DNA from: Rhipicephalus microplus
Lineage: Eukaryota > Arthropoda > Arachnida > Ixodida > Ixodidae
Assembly (NCBI RefSeq): GCF_043290135.1
Contig: NC_134709.1
Coordinates: 104,984,145-105,048,144, forward strand
Direction of reading: 5' to 3'
DNA: 64,000 bases
The position numbers were made by a program, and so were the translations under genes. The notes beneath the pieces are model-generated. The model saw nothing but the letters and a program-made list of their open reading frames with translations. It had not been told where the DNA came from and ran no database searches. Numbering within the stretch: position 1 is the first letter of the stretch; each line of letters starts with the position of its first letter. Of this stretch, positions 12,060 to 23,249 are shown one piece after another.

Positions 12060-15000
12060 ATGGCGCTGGCTGTCACTCCTACTACTAAATTCACATATAA
12101 GCCCAAAAAAGTGGATGGAGGGAAGGCCGCTGTGGTAGCTCAGTGGTTAGAGCATCGAACGCGTTATTCGAAGGTCGTAGGTTTGATTCCTGCCCACGGT
12201 TGGTTATTTTTTCATCCACTTTTCTTTCTTCTTATTTACATCCCATTGGCTCTAATAACTTCCCCTGTACATTCCTTGGCATTACTGTCAGATCTCATTA
12301 TATTGTGTTAAAACACCGAAAAACGAGCCCTTAGGTATACACTTCTTTCCCTCATTTTCATTGAACGAGGGTCTCGTAATGGCAGACTTGGTGTGTTTAG
12401 GTTGTATAAGAGGCACAATTAATCAGCTGCCCGCTCATAATATGTTCACGTGCTACGTGACGCCAAAAATACGCATAAGAGTGTTTTCACTCTCGTTGTT
12501 TGGCTTATAGATGGCGCTGGCTGTCACTCCTACTTTTAAATTCACATATAAGCCCAAAAAAGTGGATGGAGGGAAGGCCGCTGTGGTAGCTCAGTGGTTA
12601 GAGCATCGAACGCGTTATTCGAAGGTCGTAGGTTCGATTCCTGCTCACGGTTGGTTATTTTTTCATCCACTTTTATTTCTTCTTACTTACACCCCATTGG
12701 TTCTAATAACTTCTTCTGTACATTCCTTGGCATTACTGTCTGTTAGATCTCATTAATATTGTGTTAAAACACGGAAAAAACGAGCCCTTAGGTATACACT
12801 TCTTTCCCTCATTTTCATTGAACGTGGGTCTCGTAATGGCAGACTTGGTGTTTTTAGGTTGTATAAGAGGGACAATAATTCAGCTGCCTGCTCATAATAT
12901 GTTCACGTGCTACGTGACGCCAAACATACGCATAAGAGTGTTTTAGCACTTGTTGTTTGGCTTATAGATGGCGCTGACTGTCACTCCTACTTCTAAATTC
13001 ACATATAAGCCCAAAAATGTAGATGGAGGGAAGGCCGCTGTGGTAGCTCAGTGGTTAGAGCATCGAACGCGTAATTCGAAGGTCGTAGGTTCGATTCCTG
13101 CCCACGTTTGGTTATTTTTTCATCCACTTTTATTTCTTCTTACTTACACCCCATTGGTTCTAATAACTTCTTCTGTACATTCCTTGGCATTACTGTCTGT
13201 TAGATCTCATTATTATTGTGTTAAAACACCGAAAAACGAGCCCTTAGGTATACACCTCTTTCCCTTATTTTCATTGAACGGGGGTCTCGTAATGGCAGAC
13301 TTGGTGTGTTTAGGTTGTATAAGAGGAACAATTATTCAGCTGCCCGCTCATAATAAGTTCACGTGCTACGTGACGCCAAACATACGCATAAGAGAGTTTT
13401 CACACTCGTTGTTTGGCTTATAGATGGCGCTGATGGTCACTCCTACTTCTAAATTCACATACAAGCCCAAAAAAGTGGATGGAGGGAAGGCCGCTGTGGT
13501 AGCTCAGTGGTTAGAGCATCGAACGCGTTATTCGAAGCTCGTAGGTTCGATTCCTGCCCACGGTTGGTTACTTTTTCATCCACTTTTCTTTCTTCCTATT
13601 TACATCCCATTGGTTCTAATAACTTCCCCTGTACATTCCTTAGCATTACTGTCTGTTAGATCTCATTAATATTGTGTTAAAACACAGAAAAATGCGCCCT
13701 TAGGTATACACTTCTTTCCCTTATTTTGATTGAACGAGGGTCTCGTAATGGCAGATTTGGTGTGTTTAGGTTGTCTAAGAGGGACAATTATGCAGCTGCC
13801 CGCTAATAAGTTCACGTGCTACGTGACGCCAAACATACGCATAAAAGTGTTTTCACACTCGTTGTTTGGCTTATAGGTGGCGCTGGCTTTCACTCCTACT
13901 TCTAAATTCACATATAAGCCCAAAAAAGTGGATGGAGGGAAGGCCGCTGTGGTAGCTCAGTGGTTAGAGCATCGAACGCGTTATTCGAAGGTCGTAGGTT
14001 CGATTCCTGCTCACGGTTGGTTATTTTTTCATCCACTTTTATTTCTTCTTATTTACATCCCATTGCTTCTAATAACTTCTTCTGTACATTCCTTGGCATT
14101 ACTGTCTGTTAGATCTCATTATTATTGTGTTAAAACACGGAAAAAACGAGCCCTTAGGTATACACTTCTTTCCCTTATTTTCATTGAACGAGAATCTCGT
14201 AATGGTAGACTTGGTGTGTTTAGGTTGTATAAGAGGGACAATTATTCAGCTGCCAGCTCTTAATAAGTTCACGTGCTACGTGACGCCAAACATAGGCATA
14301 AGAGTGTTTTCACACTCGTTGTTTCGCTTATAGATGGCGCTGGCTGTCACTCCTACTTCTAAATTCACACATAAGCCCAAAAAAGTGGATGGAGGGAAGG
14401 CCACTGTGGTAGCTCAGTGGTTAGAGCATCGAACGCGTTATTCGAAGCTCGTATGTTCGATTCCTGCCCACGGTTGGTTACTTTTTCATCCACTTTTCTT
14501 TCTTCCTATTTACATCCCATTGGTTCTAATAACTTCCCCTGTACATTCCTTAGCATTACTGTCTGGTAGATCTCATTAATATTGTGTTAAAACACAGAAA
14601 AATGAGCCCTTAGGTATACACTTCTTTCCCTTATTTTCATCGAACGAGGGTCTCGTAATGGCAGACTTGGTGTGTTTAGGTTGTCTAAGAGGGACAATTA
14701 TGCAGCTGCCCGCTAATAATAATTCACGTGCTACGTGACGCCAAACATACGCATAAAAGTGTTTTCACACTCGTTGTTTGGCTTATAGGTGGCGCTGGCT
14801 GTCACTCCTACTTCTAAATTCACATATAAGCCCAAAAAAGTGGATGGAGGGAAGGCCGCTGTGGTAGCTCAGTGGTTAGAGCATCGAACGCGTTATTCGA
14901 AGGTCGTAGGTTCGATTCCTGCTCCCGGTTGGTTATTTTTTCATCCACTTTTATTTCTTCTTATTTACACCCCATTGGTTCTAATAACTTCTTCTGTACA

Positions 15001-18000
15001 TTCCTTGGCATTACTGTCTGTTAGATCTCATAATTATTGTGTTAAAACACGGAAAAAACGAGCCCTTAGGTATACACTTCTTTCCCTTACTTTCATTGAA
15101 CGAGGGTCTCGTAATGGCAGACTTGGTGTGTTTAGGTTGTATAAGAGGGACAATTAATCAGCTGCCAGCTCTTAATAAGTTCACGTGCTACGTGACGCCA
15201 AACATACGCATAAGAGTGTTTTCACACTCGTTGTTTTGCTTATAGATGGCGCTGGCTGTCACTCCTACTTCTAAATTCACATATAAGCCCAAAAAAGTGG
15301 ATGGAGGGAAGGCCGCTGTGGTAGCTCAGTGGTTAGAGCATCGAACGCGTTATTCGAAGGTCGTAGGTTTGATTCCTGCCCACGGTTGGTTATTTTTTCA
15401 TCCACTTTTCTTTCTTCTTATTTACATCCCATTGGTTCTAATAACTTCCCCTGTACATTCCTTGGCATTACTGTCAGATCTCATTATATTGTGTTAAAAC
15501 ACCGAAAAACGAGCCCTTAGGTATACACTTCTTTCCCTCATTTTCATTGAACGAGGGTCTCGTAATGGCAGACTTGGTGTGTTTAGGTTGTATAAGAGGC
15601 ACAATTAATCAGCTGCCCGCTCATAATATGTTCACGTGCTACGTGACGCCAAACATACGCATAAGAGTGTTTTCACTCTCGTTGTTTGGCTTATAGATGG
15701 CGCTGGCTGTCACTCCTACTTCTAAATTCACATATAAGCCCAAAAAAGTGGATGGAGGGAAGGCCGCTGTGGTAGCTCAGTGGTTAGAGCATCGAACGCG
15801 TTATTCGAAGGTCGTAGGTTCGATTCCTGCTCACGGTTGGTTATTTTTTCATCCACTTTTATTTCTTCTTATTTACATCCCATTGCTTCTAATAACTTCT
15901 TCTGTACATTCCTTGGCATTACTGTCTGTTAGATCTCATTAATATTGTGTTAAAACACGGAAAAAACGAGCCCTTAGGTATACACTTCTTTCCCTCATTT
16001 TCATTGAACGTGGGTCTCGTAATGGCAGACTTGGTGTTTTTAGGTTGTATAAGAGGTACAATAATTCAGCTGCCTGCTCATAATATGTTCACGTGCTACG
16101 TGACGCCAAACATACGCATAAGAGTGTTTTAGCACTTGTTGTTTGGCTTATAGATGGCGCTGACTGTCACTCCTACTTCTAAATTCACATATAAGCCCAA
16201 AAATGTAGATGGAGGGAAGGCCGCTGTGGTAGCTCAGTGGTTAGAGCATCGAACGCGTAATTCGAAGGTCGTAGGTTCGATTCCTGCCCACGTTTGGTTA
16301 TTTTTTCATCCACTTTTATTTCTTCTTACTTACACCCCATTGGTTCTAATAACTTCTTCTGTACATTCCTTGGCATTACTGTCTGTTAGATCTCATTATT
16401 ATTGTGTTAAAACACCGAAAAACGAGCCCTTAGGTATACACCTCTTTCCCTTATTTTCATTGAACGGGGGTCTCGTAATGGCAGACTTGGTGTGTTTAGG
16501 TTGTATAAGAGGAACAATTATTCAGCTGCCCGCTCATAATAAGTTCACGTGCTACGTGACGCCAAACATACGCATAAGAGAGTTTTCACGCTCGTTGTTT
16601 GGCTTATAGATGGCGCTGATGGTCACTCCTACTTCTAAATTCACATACAAGCCCAAAAAAGTGGATGGAGGGAAGGCCGCTGTGGTAGCTCAGTGGTTAG
16701 AGCATCGAACGCGTTATTCGAAGCTCGTAGGTTCGATTCCTGCCCACGGTTGGTTACTTTTTCATCCAATTTTCTTTCTTCCTATTTACATCCCATTGGT
16801 TCTAATAACTTCCCCTGTACATTCCTTAGCATTACTGTCGGTTAGATCTCATTAATATTGTGTTAAAACACAGAAAAATGCGCCCTTAGGTATACACTTC
16901 TTTCCCTTATTTTGATTGAACGAGGGTCTCGTAATGGCAGATTTGGTGTGTTTAGGTTGTCTAAGAGGGACAATTATGCAGCTGCCCGCTAATAAGTTCA
17001 CGTGCTACGTGACGCCAAACATACGCATAAAAGTGTTTTCACACTCGTTGTTTGGCTTATAGGTGGCGCTGGCTTTCACTCCTACTTCTAAATTCACATA
17101 TAAGCCCAAAAAAGTGGATGGAGGGAAGGCCGCTGTGGTAGCTCAGTGGTTAGAGCATCGAACGCGTTATTCGAAGGTCGTAGGTTCGATTCCTGCTCAC
17201 GGTTGGTTATTTTTTCATCCACTTTTATTTCTTCTTATTTACATCCCATTGCTTCTAATAACTTCTTCTGTACATTCCTTGGCATTACTGTCTGTTAGAT
17301 CTCATTATTATTGTGTTAAAACACGGAAAAAACGAGCCCTTAGGTATACACTTCTTTCCCTTATTTTCATTGAACGAGAATCTCGTAATGGTAGACTTGG
17401 TGTGTTTAGGTTGTATAAGAGGGACAATTATTCAGCTGCCAGCTCTTAATAAGTTCACGTGCTACGTGACGCCAAACATAGGCATAAGAGTGTTTTCACA
17501 CTCGTTGTTTCGCTTATAGATGGCGCTGGCTGTCACTCCTACTTCTAAATTCACACATAAGCCCAAAAAAGTGGATGGAGGGAAGGCCACTGTGGTAGCT
17601 CAGTGGTTAGAGCATCGAACGCGTTATTCGAAGCTCGTATGTTCGATTCCTGCCCACGGTTGGTTACTTTTTCATCCACTTTTCTTTCTTCCTATTTACA
17701 TCCCATTGGTTCTAATAACTTCCCCTGTACATTCCTTAGCATTACTGTCTGGTAGATCTCATTAATATTGTGTTAAAACACGGAAAAATGAGCCCTTAGG
17801 TATACACTTCTTTCCCTTATTTTCATCGAACGAGGGTCGCGTAATGGCAGACTTGGTGTGTTTAGGTTGTCTAAGAGGGACAATTATGCAGCTGCCCGCT
17901 AATAATAATTCACGTGCTACGTGACGCCAAACATACGCATAAAAGTGTTTTCACACTCGTTGTTTGGCTTATAGGTGGCGCTGGCTGTCACTCCTACTTC

Positions 18001-18431
18001 TAAATTCACATATAAGCCCAAAAAAGTGGATGGAGGGAAGGCCGCTGTGGTAGCTCAGTGGTTAGAGCATCGAACGCGTTATTCGAAGGTCGTAGGTTCG
18101 ATTCCTGCTCCCGGTTGGTTATTTTTTCATCCACTTTTATTTCTTCTTATTTACACCCCATTGGTTCTAATAACTTCTTCTGTACATTCCTTGGCATTAC
18201 TGTCTGTTAGATCTCATAATTATTGTGTTAAAACACGGAAAAAACGAGCCCTTAGGTATACACTTCTTTCCCTTACTTTCATTGAACGAGGGTCTCGTAA
18301 TGGCAGACTTGGTGTGTTTAGGTTGTATAAGAGGGACAATTAATCAGCTGCCAGCTCTTAATAAGTTCACGTGCTACGTGACGCCAAACATACGCATAAG
18401 AGTGTTTTCACACTCGTTGTTTTGCTTATAG
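12060..18431 (+). repeat. Tandem duplication of a 3186-bp, 7-monomer block
   Basis: Monomers starting at 12060, 12511, 12968, 13424, 13877, 14334 and 14789 recur in the same order at 15246, 15697, 16154, 16610, 17063, 17520 and 17975, a constant offset of 3186 bp. Shared rare variants include GCTTTCACTCC at 13890/17076, CACATAAGCC near 14368/17554 and GAGAATCTCG near 14189/17375. Block edges are approximate to within one monomer. Confidence 0.88.
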
Positions 18432-18957
18432 ATGGCGCTGGCTGTCACTCCTACTTCTAAATTCACATATAAGCCCAAAAAAGTGGATGGAGGGAAGGCC
18501 GCTGTGGTAGCTCAGTGGTTAGAGCATCGAACGCGTTATTCGAAGGTCGTAGGTTTGATTCCTGCTCACGGTTGGTTATTTTTTCATCCACTTTTATTTC
18601 TTCTCATTTACACCCCATTGGTTCTAATAACTTCTTCTGTACATTCCTTGGCATTACTGTCTGTTAGATCTCATTAATATTGTGTTAAAACACGGAAAAA
18701 ACGAGCCCTTAGGTGTACACTTCTTTCCCTTATTTTCATTGAACGAGGGTCTCGTAATGGCAGACTTGGTGTGTTTAGGTTGTATAAGAGGGACAATTAA
18801 TCAGCTGCCAGCTCTTAATAAGTTCACGTGCTACGTGACGCCAAACATACGCATAAGAGTGTTTTCACACTCGTTGTTTCGCTTATAGATGGCGCTGGCT
18901 GTCACTCCTACTTCTAAATTCACATATAAGCCCAAAAAAGTGGATGGAGGGAAGGCC

Positions 18958-18981
18958 GCTGTGGTAGCTCAGTGGTTAGAG
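18958..18981 (+). ncRNA. 5' part of a tRNA-like unit split by a retrotransposon
   Basis: These are the first 24 nt of a standard unit: acceptor 5' strand, A box and the start of the D-stem 3' strand. They end at the retrotransposon, whose target duplication AGAG occupies 18978-18981. The A box is intact but separated from its B box by 4.2 kb. Confidence 0.9.
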
Positions 18982-19150
18982 TGTAGGCTTATGCCACAGG
19001 AGCGAAAGAAAGACACGCCTGAACGATAACCGATGCCAGCCAGGAACGCGAGCCGTGGCTTCACGTGCCACGGCCTAGCGCCTTCTTTATTTTCTTCTGT
19101 CGCCATCGCGCGCTCTCCGGTTTGCGCGCCGACCGAACGAGGGCGCTACA
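18982..19150 (-). repeat. 3' LTR of the CsRN1-type element (169 bp)
   Basis: Begins TGTAGG and ends GCTACA in + orientation, sharing almost all its sequence with 23039-23197. It holds 17 nt (GCCTGAACGATAACCGA) where the other LTR has a short T run. A hairpin, CCGTGGC - 7-nt loop - GCCACGG, lies at about 19051-19071. The pol frame runs about 64 bp into this LTR. Confidence 0.92.
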
Positions 19151-21777
19151 GGGCCCCCCGTGTAGACTGGAAGTCGGAATGTGACATGCCGTTTGTGGTG
19201 TTCCAACGGAAGATCAGTCGTAGATGAGAGGCTTTCTAGAGTGGTCTCCAGGTACGCCGGCTTGAGTCGGTCCAAGCTGACTGTCTCTTCACGGCCGTTC
19301 TGTAGTAGAGTGGCAGTTTTGGGGGTGCGGTGAAGGACGCGGAATGGTCCGTCGTAGGCTGGTGTCAAAGGTGGTCTGACCGCGTCGTGGCGCACGAAAA
19401 CATGTGTTGCAGTGGCCGGATCAGGGTGGACGAATATGGTCTTGTGTTCGGAAGGTCTGGGTGGAGTAGGCCGGAGGTCTTGAACGCAGTCGACGAGGCG
19501 TTGTAGGAATTGCTGTGGCTGGTCTGGTAGCTTCGTTGACGTGAAGAAGTCTCCCGGAAGCCGTAGAGAAGTGCCATACACCAGCTCTGCTGTTGAGCAC
19601 TGCAGGTCTGCCCGGATGACAGCTCGTAAACCTAAGAGCACCAGTGGCAAGGCATCAACCCAGGTTGCTCTATTGAGGCGGGTAGTCAAGGCGGTCTTCA
19701 GTTGTCGGTGAAGGCGTTCCACCATGCCGTTGGCGCAGGGATGATAAGCCGTGGTACGGCAATGTGTGGCTCCGAGGATGCGATTAAGACAAGTAAACAG
19801 CGAGGACTCAAACTGACGTCCACGGTCTGTTGTCACGGTGCCAGGACAGCCAAAACGGGATACCCACGTAGAAATGAAAACGCGGGCAACTGTCTCGGCT
19901 GTGATATCTTGAATTGGAACAGCCTCTGGCCAGCGTGTGAAGCGATCGACCGTGGTCAATATATAACGGTACCCCTGAGACACTGGTAGAGGGCCCACAA
20001 TGTCTAGATGAACATGGTCGAAACGACGGCCGGGTGGAAGGAAAGGTTGGGGCGGCGTCTTAGTATGACGGGAGACCTTTGTCATCTGGCAGGGCAGGCA
20101 CATGCGCGTCCAAGCGCGCACATCACCGTTGATTCCGGGCCAGACATAGCGCTGGGTGAGAAGACGCTGAGTAGTCCGAATGCCAGGGTGACAGATGTCG
20201 TGTAAGGAGTGGAAAACGGTGCGTCGTAATGAAGCGGGAACGAAAGGGCGGGGGAGGTCAGCTGAGACATCGCACCACAAGCGCTCAGATGATAATGGAT
20301 GAGGCACCAGGCGTAGTCGGAGAGAACGGGGGTTCTCCAGAAAAGCGGCAAGCTCTCTATCATCCTGCTGTGCCGAGGAGAATGAGGCCCAGTCGATGGT
20401 TGGCGGTGGAGAGTCAACCGCGGCTATACGAGAAAGGGCATCTGCGGCGGTGTTGTCAGCTCCTTTCACGTGGCGGATGTCAGTCGCGAACTCCGATATA
20501 TAAGCCAGATGGCGGAGTTCACGGGGCACGTACTTGGATGAGTTAGTGCGGAAAACATACGCCAGTGGCTTATGGTCAGTCAGCACGTAAAACGAGCATC
20601 CTTCCAGGAAATGCCGAAAGTGCTGTATTGCAGCGTAGATGGCTAGTAGTTCCCGGCCAAAGACGCTGTAGCGGGTCTCAGCAGGAAGTAGCTTCCGAGA
20701 GTAAAACGACAAGGGTCTCCACTCGGAGTTAATGCACTGCTGTAAGGCGGCTCCGACGGCCACGCCGGATGCGTCCACCATCAACCAAGTAGGGGCGTTG
20801 CTGCGTGGATGAATAAGAAGCACGGCGTTAGCGACCACTTGCTTAGCAGCAGCAAAGGCGGCCTGGGCCTCTGACGACCAAGGAATGGCGGAGGACGGGC
20901 CGGCGGTCGACCGAAGGAGGTCGGTGAGCGGTCGTAGCAGTTCAGCACAGTGTGGTATGAAGCGCCTAGAAAAATTCACAAGCCCCAGGAATTGGCGTAA
21001 TTGGCGAAGTGTTGTAGGCTCAGGATAATCCTGAATTGCTTTAACGTGGGACCGGAGAGGGCGTATTCCTTTGGATGATATGTGATGGCCCAAGAACTCG
21101 AGCTCAGATGCGCCGAAAGTACACTTAGAGGCGTTCACAACGAGGCCGTACTGCTGAAGACGTTGGAACAGAGCGCGTAGATGGTGCTCATGATCTTCAG
21201 GTGTGCGGCTGGCGATGAGGACATCGTCAAGGTACGCAAACACAGTAGGAAGACCCCGTGTGACCTCAGAAATGAACCGCTGGAAAGTTTGAGCCGAATT
21301 ACGGAGTCCAAAAGGCATCCGCACGTATTCAAACAACCCAAAGGGCGTCGTGATGGCGGTCTTAGGTATGTCGGCGGGCTCGACAGGAATCTGGTGGTAC
21401 GCCTTAACAAGGTCCACTTTGCTGAAAATTGTGCAGCCGTCGAGGCGCGATGTAAAATCCTGGATGTGAGGTAGAGGATAGCTGTCGTGGACAGTCTTGG
21501 CGTTCAACGCTCGATAGTCCCCACAAGGACGCCAGTCACCAGGATCACGCTTTGGCACCAAATGCAGCGGGGAAGCCCAAGCGCTTGACGACGGGCGGAT
21601 AATGCCGAGCTGCAGCATGTGGTCAAACTCCCGTTTAGCAATAGCTAGGCGGTCTCCGCACAGGCGGCGTGGTCGAGCGGCTGGCGGTGGACCCCGGGTG
21701 ACGATGTGGTGTGTCACCGTATGTTTAGGCGGCTGAGTGAGGTTGCACGGTTTAGTTAACTCCGGGAAACTCGCCAA
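19087..21777 (-). CDS. pol: RT-RNase H-integrase part of pol (CsRN1-type)
   Basis: An 896-codon open frame; the ATG at 21777 is simply the first one after the nonsense codon and not the true start of Pol. RT lies at about residues 45-270, with D122 in [12 protein letters not shown] and the YLDD box at 182-185. RNase H follows with D335, E376 and D401. Integrase has a zinc-binding H526-x3-H530...C560-x2-C563 and a catalytic D592, D651, E687 triad with the 35-residue spacing of retroviral-type integrases. Every catalytic residue is present. The C-terminal tail runs into the 3' LTR. It would copy the element RNA and insert the DNA, but it is detached from gag and protease by the upstream stops. 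Confidence 0.92.
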   Translation of the reverse strand: MASFPELTKPCNLTQPPKHTVTHHIVTRGPPPAARPRRLCGDRLAIAKREFDHMLQLGIIRPSSSAWASPLHLVPKRDPGDWRPCGDYRALNAKTVHDSYPLPHIQDFTSRLDGCTIFSKVDLVKAYHQIPVEPADIPKTAITTPFGLFEYVRMPFGLRNSAQTFQRFISEVTRGLPTVFAYLDDVLIASRTPEDHEHHLRALFQRLQQYGLVVNASKCTFGASELEFLGHHISSKGIRPLRSHVKAIQDYPEPTTLRQLRQFLGLVNFSRRFIPHCAELLRPLTDLLRSTAGPSSAIPWSSEAQAAFAAAKQVVANAVLLIHPRSNAPTWLMVDASGVAVGAALQQCINSEWRPLSFYSRKLLPAETRYSVFGRELLAIYAAIQHFRHFLEGCSFYVLTDHKPLAYVFRTNSSKYVPRELRHLAYISEFATDIRHVKGADNTAADALSRIAAVDSPPPTIDWASFSSAQQDDRELAAFLENPRSLRLRLVPHPLSSERLWCDVSADLPRPFVPASLRRTVFHSLHDICHPGIRTTQRLLTQRYVWPGINGDVRAWTRMCLPCQMTKVSRHTKTPPQPFLPPGRRFDHVHLDIVGPLPVSQGYRYILTTVDRFTRWPEAVPIQDITAETVARVFISTWVSRFGCPGTVTTDRGRQFESSLFTCLNRILGATHCRTTAYHPCANGMVERLHRQLKTALTTRLNRATWVDALPLVLLGLRAVIRADLQCSTAELVYGTSLRLPGDFFTSTKLPDQPQQFLQRLVDCVQDLRPTPPRPSEHKTIFVHPDPATATHVFVRHDAVRPPLTPAYDGPFRVLHRTPKTATLLQNGREETVSLDRLKPAYLETTLESLSSTTDLPLEHHKRHVTFRLPVYTGGPVAPSFGRRANRRARDGDRRK

Positions 21778-22254
21778 GATTTTTTCGAACGGTTAGGAAG
21801 GTATCAGCATGCGGATGGCCATTGGAGCGATGTTGGATAGGACTCCCGAGATGGAGAGACGAGTCTTACCATCTATGAGGCGGCGCCGCCGCACGCTGAC
21901 GTCCAAATCGAAGTATGAGAGGAAGTCCGAGCCGATGATCGGTTGAACCACGTCTGCGATGACGAAAACCCACCGGAAAATGCAGCGAAGGCCGAAGTCG
22001 AGGGTGAGAGATCAGAGCCCATACGTTGCTATAGACGAGGCGTTGGCAGCACGAAGCACTTGCCCCTGTGACTTTGAACGATCAGCCTTAGTCGAGGGCA
22101 CAACGCTAATTTCCGCGCCCGTATCTATGAGGAACCTGGCGCCCGATAGCTGGTCCGTGACCATGAAAAGGCGGCTGGGACGAGAAGGGAGATCACACGC
22201 CGCCGTCAGTGATCCCGGCAGGCGTTTCCCTGCCACGAACATGGGGGTGTACAC
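21778..22254 (-). pseudogene. pol: Protease region of pol, two nonsense codons (CsRN1-type)
   Basis: The frame carries the retropepsin signature DTGA in the context FLIDTGAEISVVP and overlaps the end of gag in the -1 frame. It is interrupted by TGA at 22014-22012 and again by TAA at 21795-21793. It is otherwise in the same frame as the downstream RT, and the sequence between the two stops still reads like the C-terminal part of a retropepsin (GSDFL then a basic segment). The protease would mature Gag and Pol. In this copy Pol could not be made as one chain. Confidence 0.8.
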
Positions 22255-23015
22255 TTCGTGGCTCGGTGTCGGAAACGCCGATGGTACCAGCAGAGGGGTG
22301 GAGGGCTGGGACTCCGAGCATCTCGTGTGCGTGGAAGAGCTCGACGACCGGAACGAGGCGAACGAGTCTCCTGCAGGGGGCTCCGGAGTGCGGCAATGGA
22401 GGCGGCGAGTTCGTCGATGCGGGCCTCAAGGCGCGAAATCGCTGTGTCTGCTGATGGTAAGACAGCGTTGACAGATGGGGAGGTCGCTTCATGAACCTGA
22501 TCGGCGAGCTCCGCCAGGCGGTCGAGAGTGACGTCGCCGGCCGCCGCGAGGACGAGGCGGATTGGCTGAGAAAGGCGTTGGAGGAAGAGCTCGCGAAGCA
22601 ACGCTGAGTGGGCAGAGACGTCGTGTTTCCCAAGAAGCTGTCGCATTCGGCGCAGTAGTTGGGAGGGGCGCCTGTCGCCAAGGTCCCCCTCTGCAAGGAG
22701 CTGCTGTAGGCGGACGCGTTCCGAAGGCATGAATCGTTCCAGCACCTTGGTTTTAAGGTGCTGATATGGCATAGTGTCCGAGAGTTTGGAGAGGACGTCG
22801 GAGAGCTCGCTGGCAACGTCAGAAGGAAGGACGGAAGCTACGTGGTAGTAGCGTGTCGTTTCCGAGGCGATGCGGTACAGGGAGAATTGCGCCTCGACCT
22901 GATGAAACCAAACTTGCGGGTCCTGTGGCCAGAAAGATGGGAGACGCAGTTGCACGGCCGAGGCGTCCTGCGGACGTGAGGCTTGTTCGGTTGAGGGTGC
23001 ATTCGAGTCAGTCAT
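22206..23015 (-). CDS. Gag-like protein of the CsRN1-type element
   Basis: An intact 269-codon frame, first in the element, starting 24 bp inside the 5' LTR. It would encode the structural protein that packages the element RNA in the cytoplasm. The N-terminal half, from about residue 28 (LPSFWPQDPQVWFHQVEAQF onward), has the capsid-like look of arthropod gypsy Gag. The C-terminus holds CWYHRRFRHRATKCTPPC, spaced C-x2-H-x9-C-x3-C. That is the CHCC motif described for CsRN1-type Gag in place of the usual CCHC knuckle. The stop at 22206 overlaps the start of the protease frame, which lies in the -1 frame, so Pol would need -1 frameshifting. No internal break is seen. Confidence 0.85.
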   Translation of the reverse strand: MTDSNAPSTEQASRPQDASAVQLRLPSFWPQDPQVWFHQVEAQFSLYRIASETTRYYHVASVLPSDVASELSDVLSKLSDTMPYQHLKTKVLERFMPSERVRLQQLLAEGDLGDRRPSQLLRRMRQLLGKHDVSAHSALLRELFLQRLSQPIRLVLAAAGDVTLDRLAELADQVHEATSPSVNAVLPSADTAISRLEARIDELAASIAALRSPLQETRSPRSGRRALPRTRDARSPSPPPLCWYHRRFRHRATKCTPPCSWQGNACRDH

Positions 23016-23018
23016 TGT

Positions 23019-23036
23019 CTTCGTCCGAGGTCACCA
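23019..23036 (-). promoter_or_regulatory. Primer-binding site of the CsRN1-type element
   Basis: On the minus strand TGGTGACCTCGGACG begins 2 nt inside the 5' LTR. TGGTGACC is complementary to a tRNA ending GGTCACCA, as tRNA-Trp does, which is the primer reported for CsRN1-like elements. Agreement beyond the first 8-9 nt is not verified. Confidence 0.6.
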
Positions 23037-23038
23037 CT

Positions 23039-23197
23039 TGTAGGCTTATGCCACAGGAGCGAAAGAAAGACACTTTTTTTTGCCAGCCAGGAACGCGAGC
23101 CGTGGCTTCACGTGCCACGGCCTAGCGCCTTCTTTATTTTCTTCTGTCGCCATCGCGCGCTCTCCGGTTTGCGCGCCGCCCGAACGAGGGCGCTAAA
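23039..23197 (-). repeat. 5' LTR of the CsRN1-type element (159 bp)
   Basis: Begins TGTAGG and ends GCTAAA in + orientation. It differs from the other LTR by one internal A/C substitution, one substitution in the last trinucleotide and the T8 run replacing a 17-nt segment. The AGAG target duplication follows at 23198-23201. Confidence 0.92.
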
Positions 23198-23201
23198 AGA
23201 G

Positions 23202-23249
23202 CATCGAACGCGTTATTCGAAGGTCGTAGGTTTGATTCCTGCCCACGGT
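23202..23249 (+). ncRNA. 3' part of the split tRNA-like unit
   Basis: The remaining 48 nt of the interrupted unit: last base of the D stem, anticodon arm, T arm with the TTTGATT version of the B box, and the acceptor 3' strand. A T6 run follows. Joined to 18958-18981 it restores a normal 72-nt repeat unit, which shows that the insertion came after the array formed. Confidence 0.9.

Larger units (their letters stand above)
1..18981 (+). repeat. Left satellite array, ~456-bp monomers each with a tRNA-like unit
   Basis: Head-to-tail array of monomers of 452-457 bp (mode 456), all in the same orientation, already running at base 1. Each monomer holds an A/T-rich spacer, a TATA-like box, a 72-nt tRNA-like sequence, a T6 run and a pyrimidine-rich segment. 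Length differences come from small indels, for example a 4-nt loss in the TGTCTGTTAGATCT stretch that gives 452-bp monomers. The 72-nt units start at 284, 741, 1196, 1652, 2106, 2563, 3020, 3475, 3931, 4388, 4840, 5297, 5753, 6209, 6666, 7118, 7574, 8030, 8487, 8939, 9396, 9852, 10306, 10763, 11220, 11672, 12129, 12580, 13037, 13493, 13946, 14403, 14858, 15315, 15766, 16223, 16679, 17132, 17589, 18044, 18501 and 18958 (the last is split). Positions are good to about 1 nt. Open frames here are by-products of the repeat and not genes. Confidence 0.97.
18982..23197 (-). mobile_element. Ty3/gypsy LTR retrotransposon, CsRN1 type
   Basis: A 4.2-kb minus-strand element bounded by similar LTRs (TG...CA ends) and by AGAG target duplications at 18978-18981 and 23198-23201. 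Order from its 5' end: LTR, primer-binding site, gag, protease, RT, RNase H, integrase, purine-rich tract, LTR. The CHCC-type Gag motif, the tRNA-Trp-like primer-binding site and the pol sequence style point to the CsRN1 clade, which is known from flukes and widespread in arthropods. The LTRs differ by two substitutions and one indel block, so the insertion is fairly recent. Two in-frame stops in the protease region make this copy defective. It interrupts the satellite array. Confidence 0.93.

Noticed and set aside
19702..23125. Plus-strand frames across the CsRN1-type element
   Set aside because: All are antisense shadows of gag and pol with no domain of their own.
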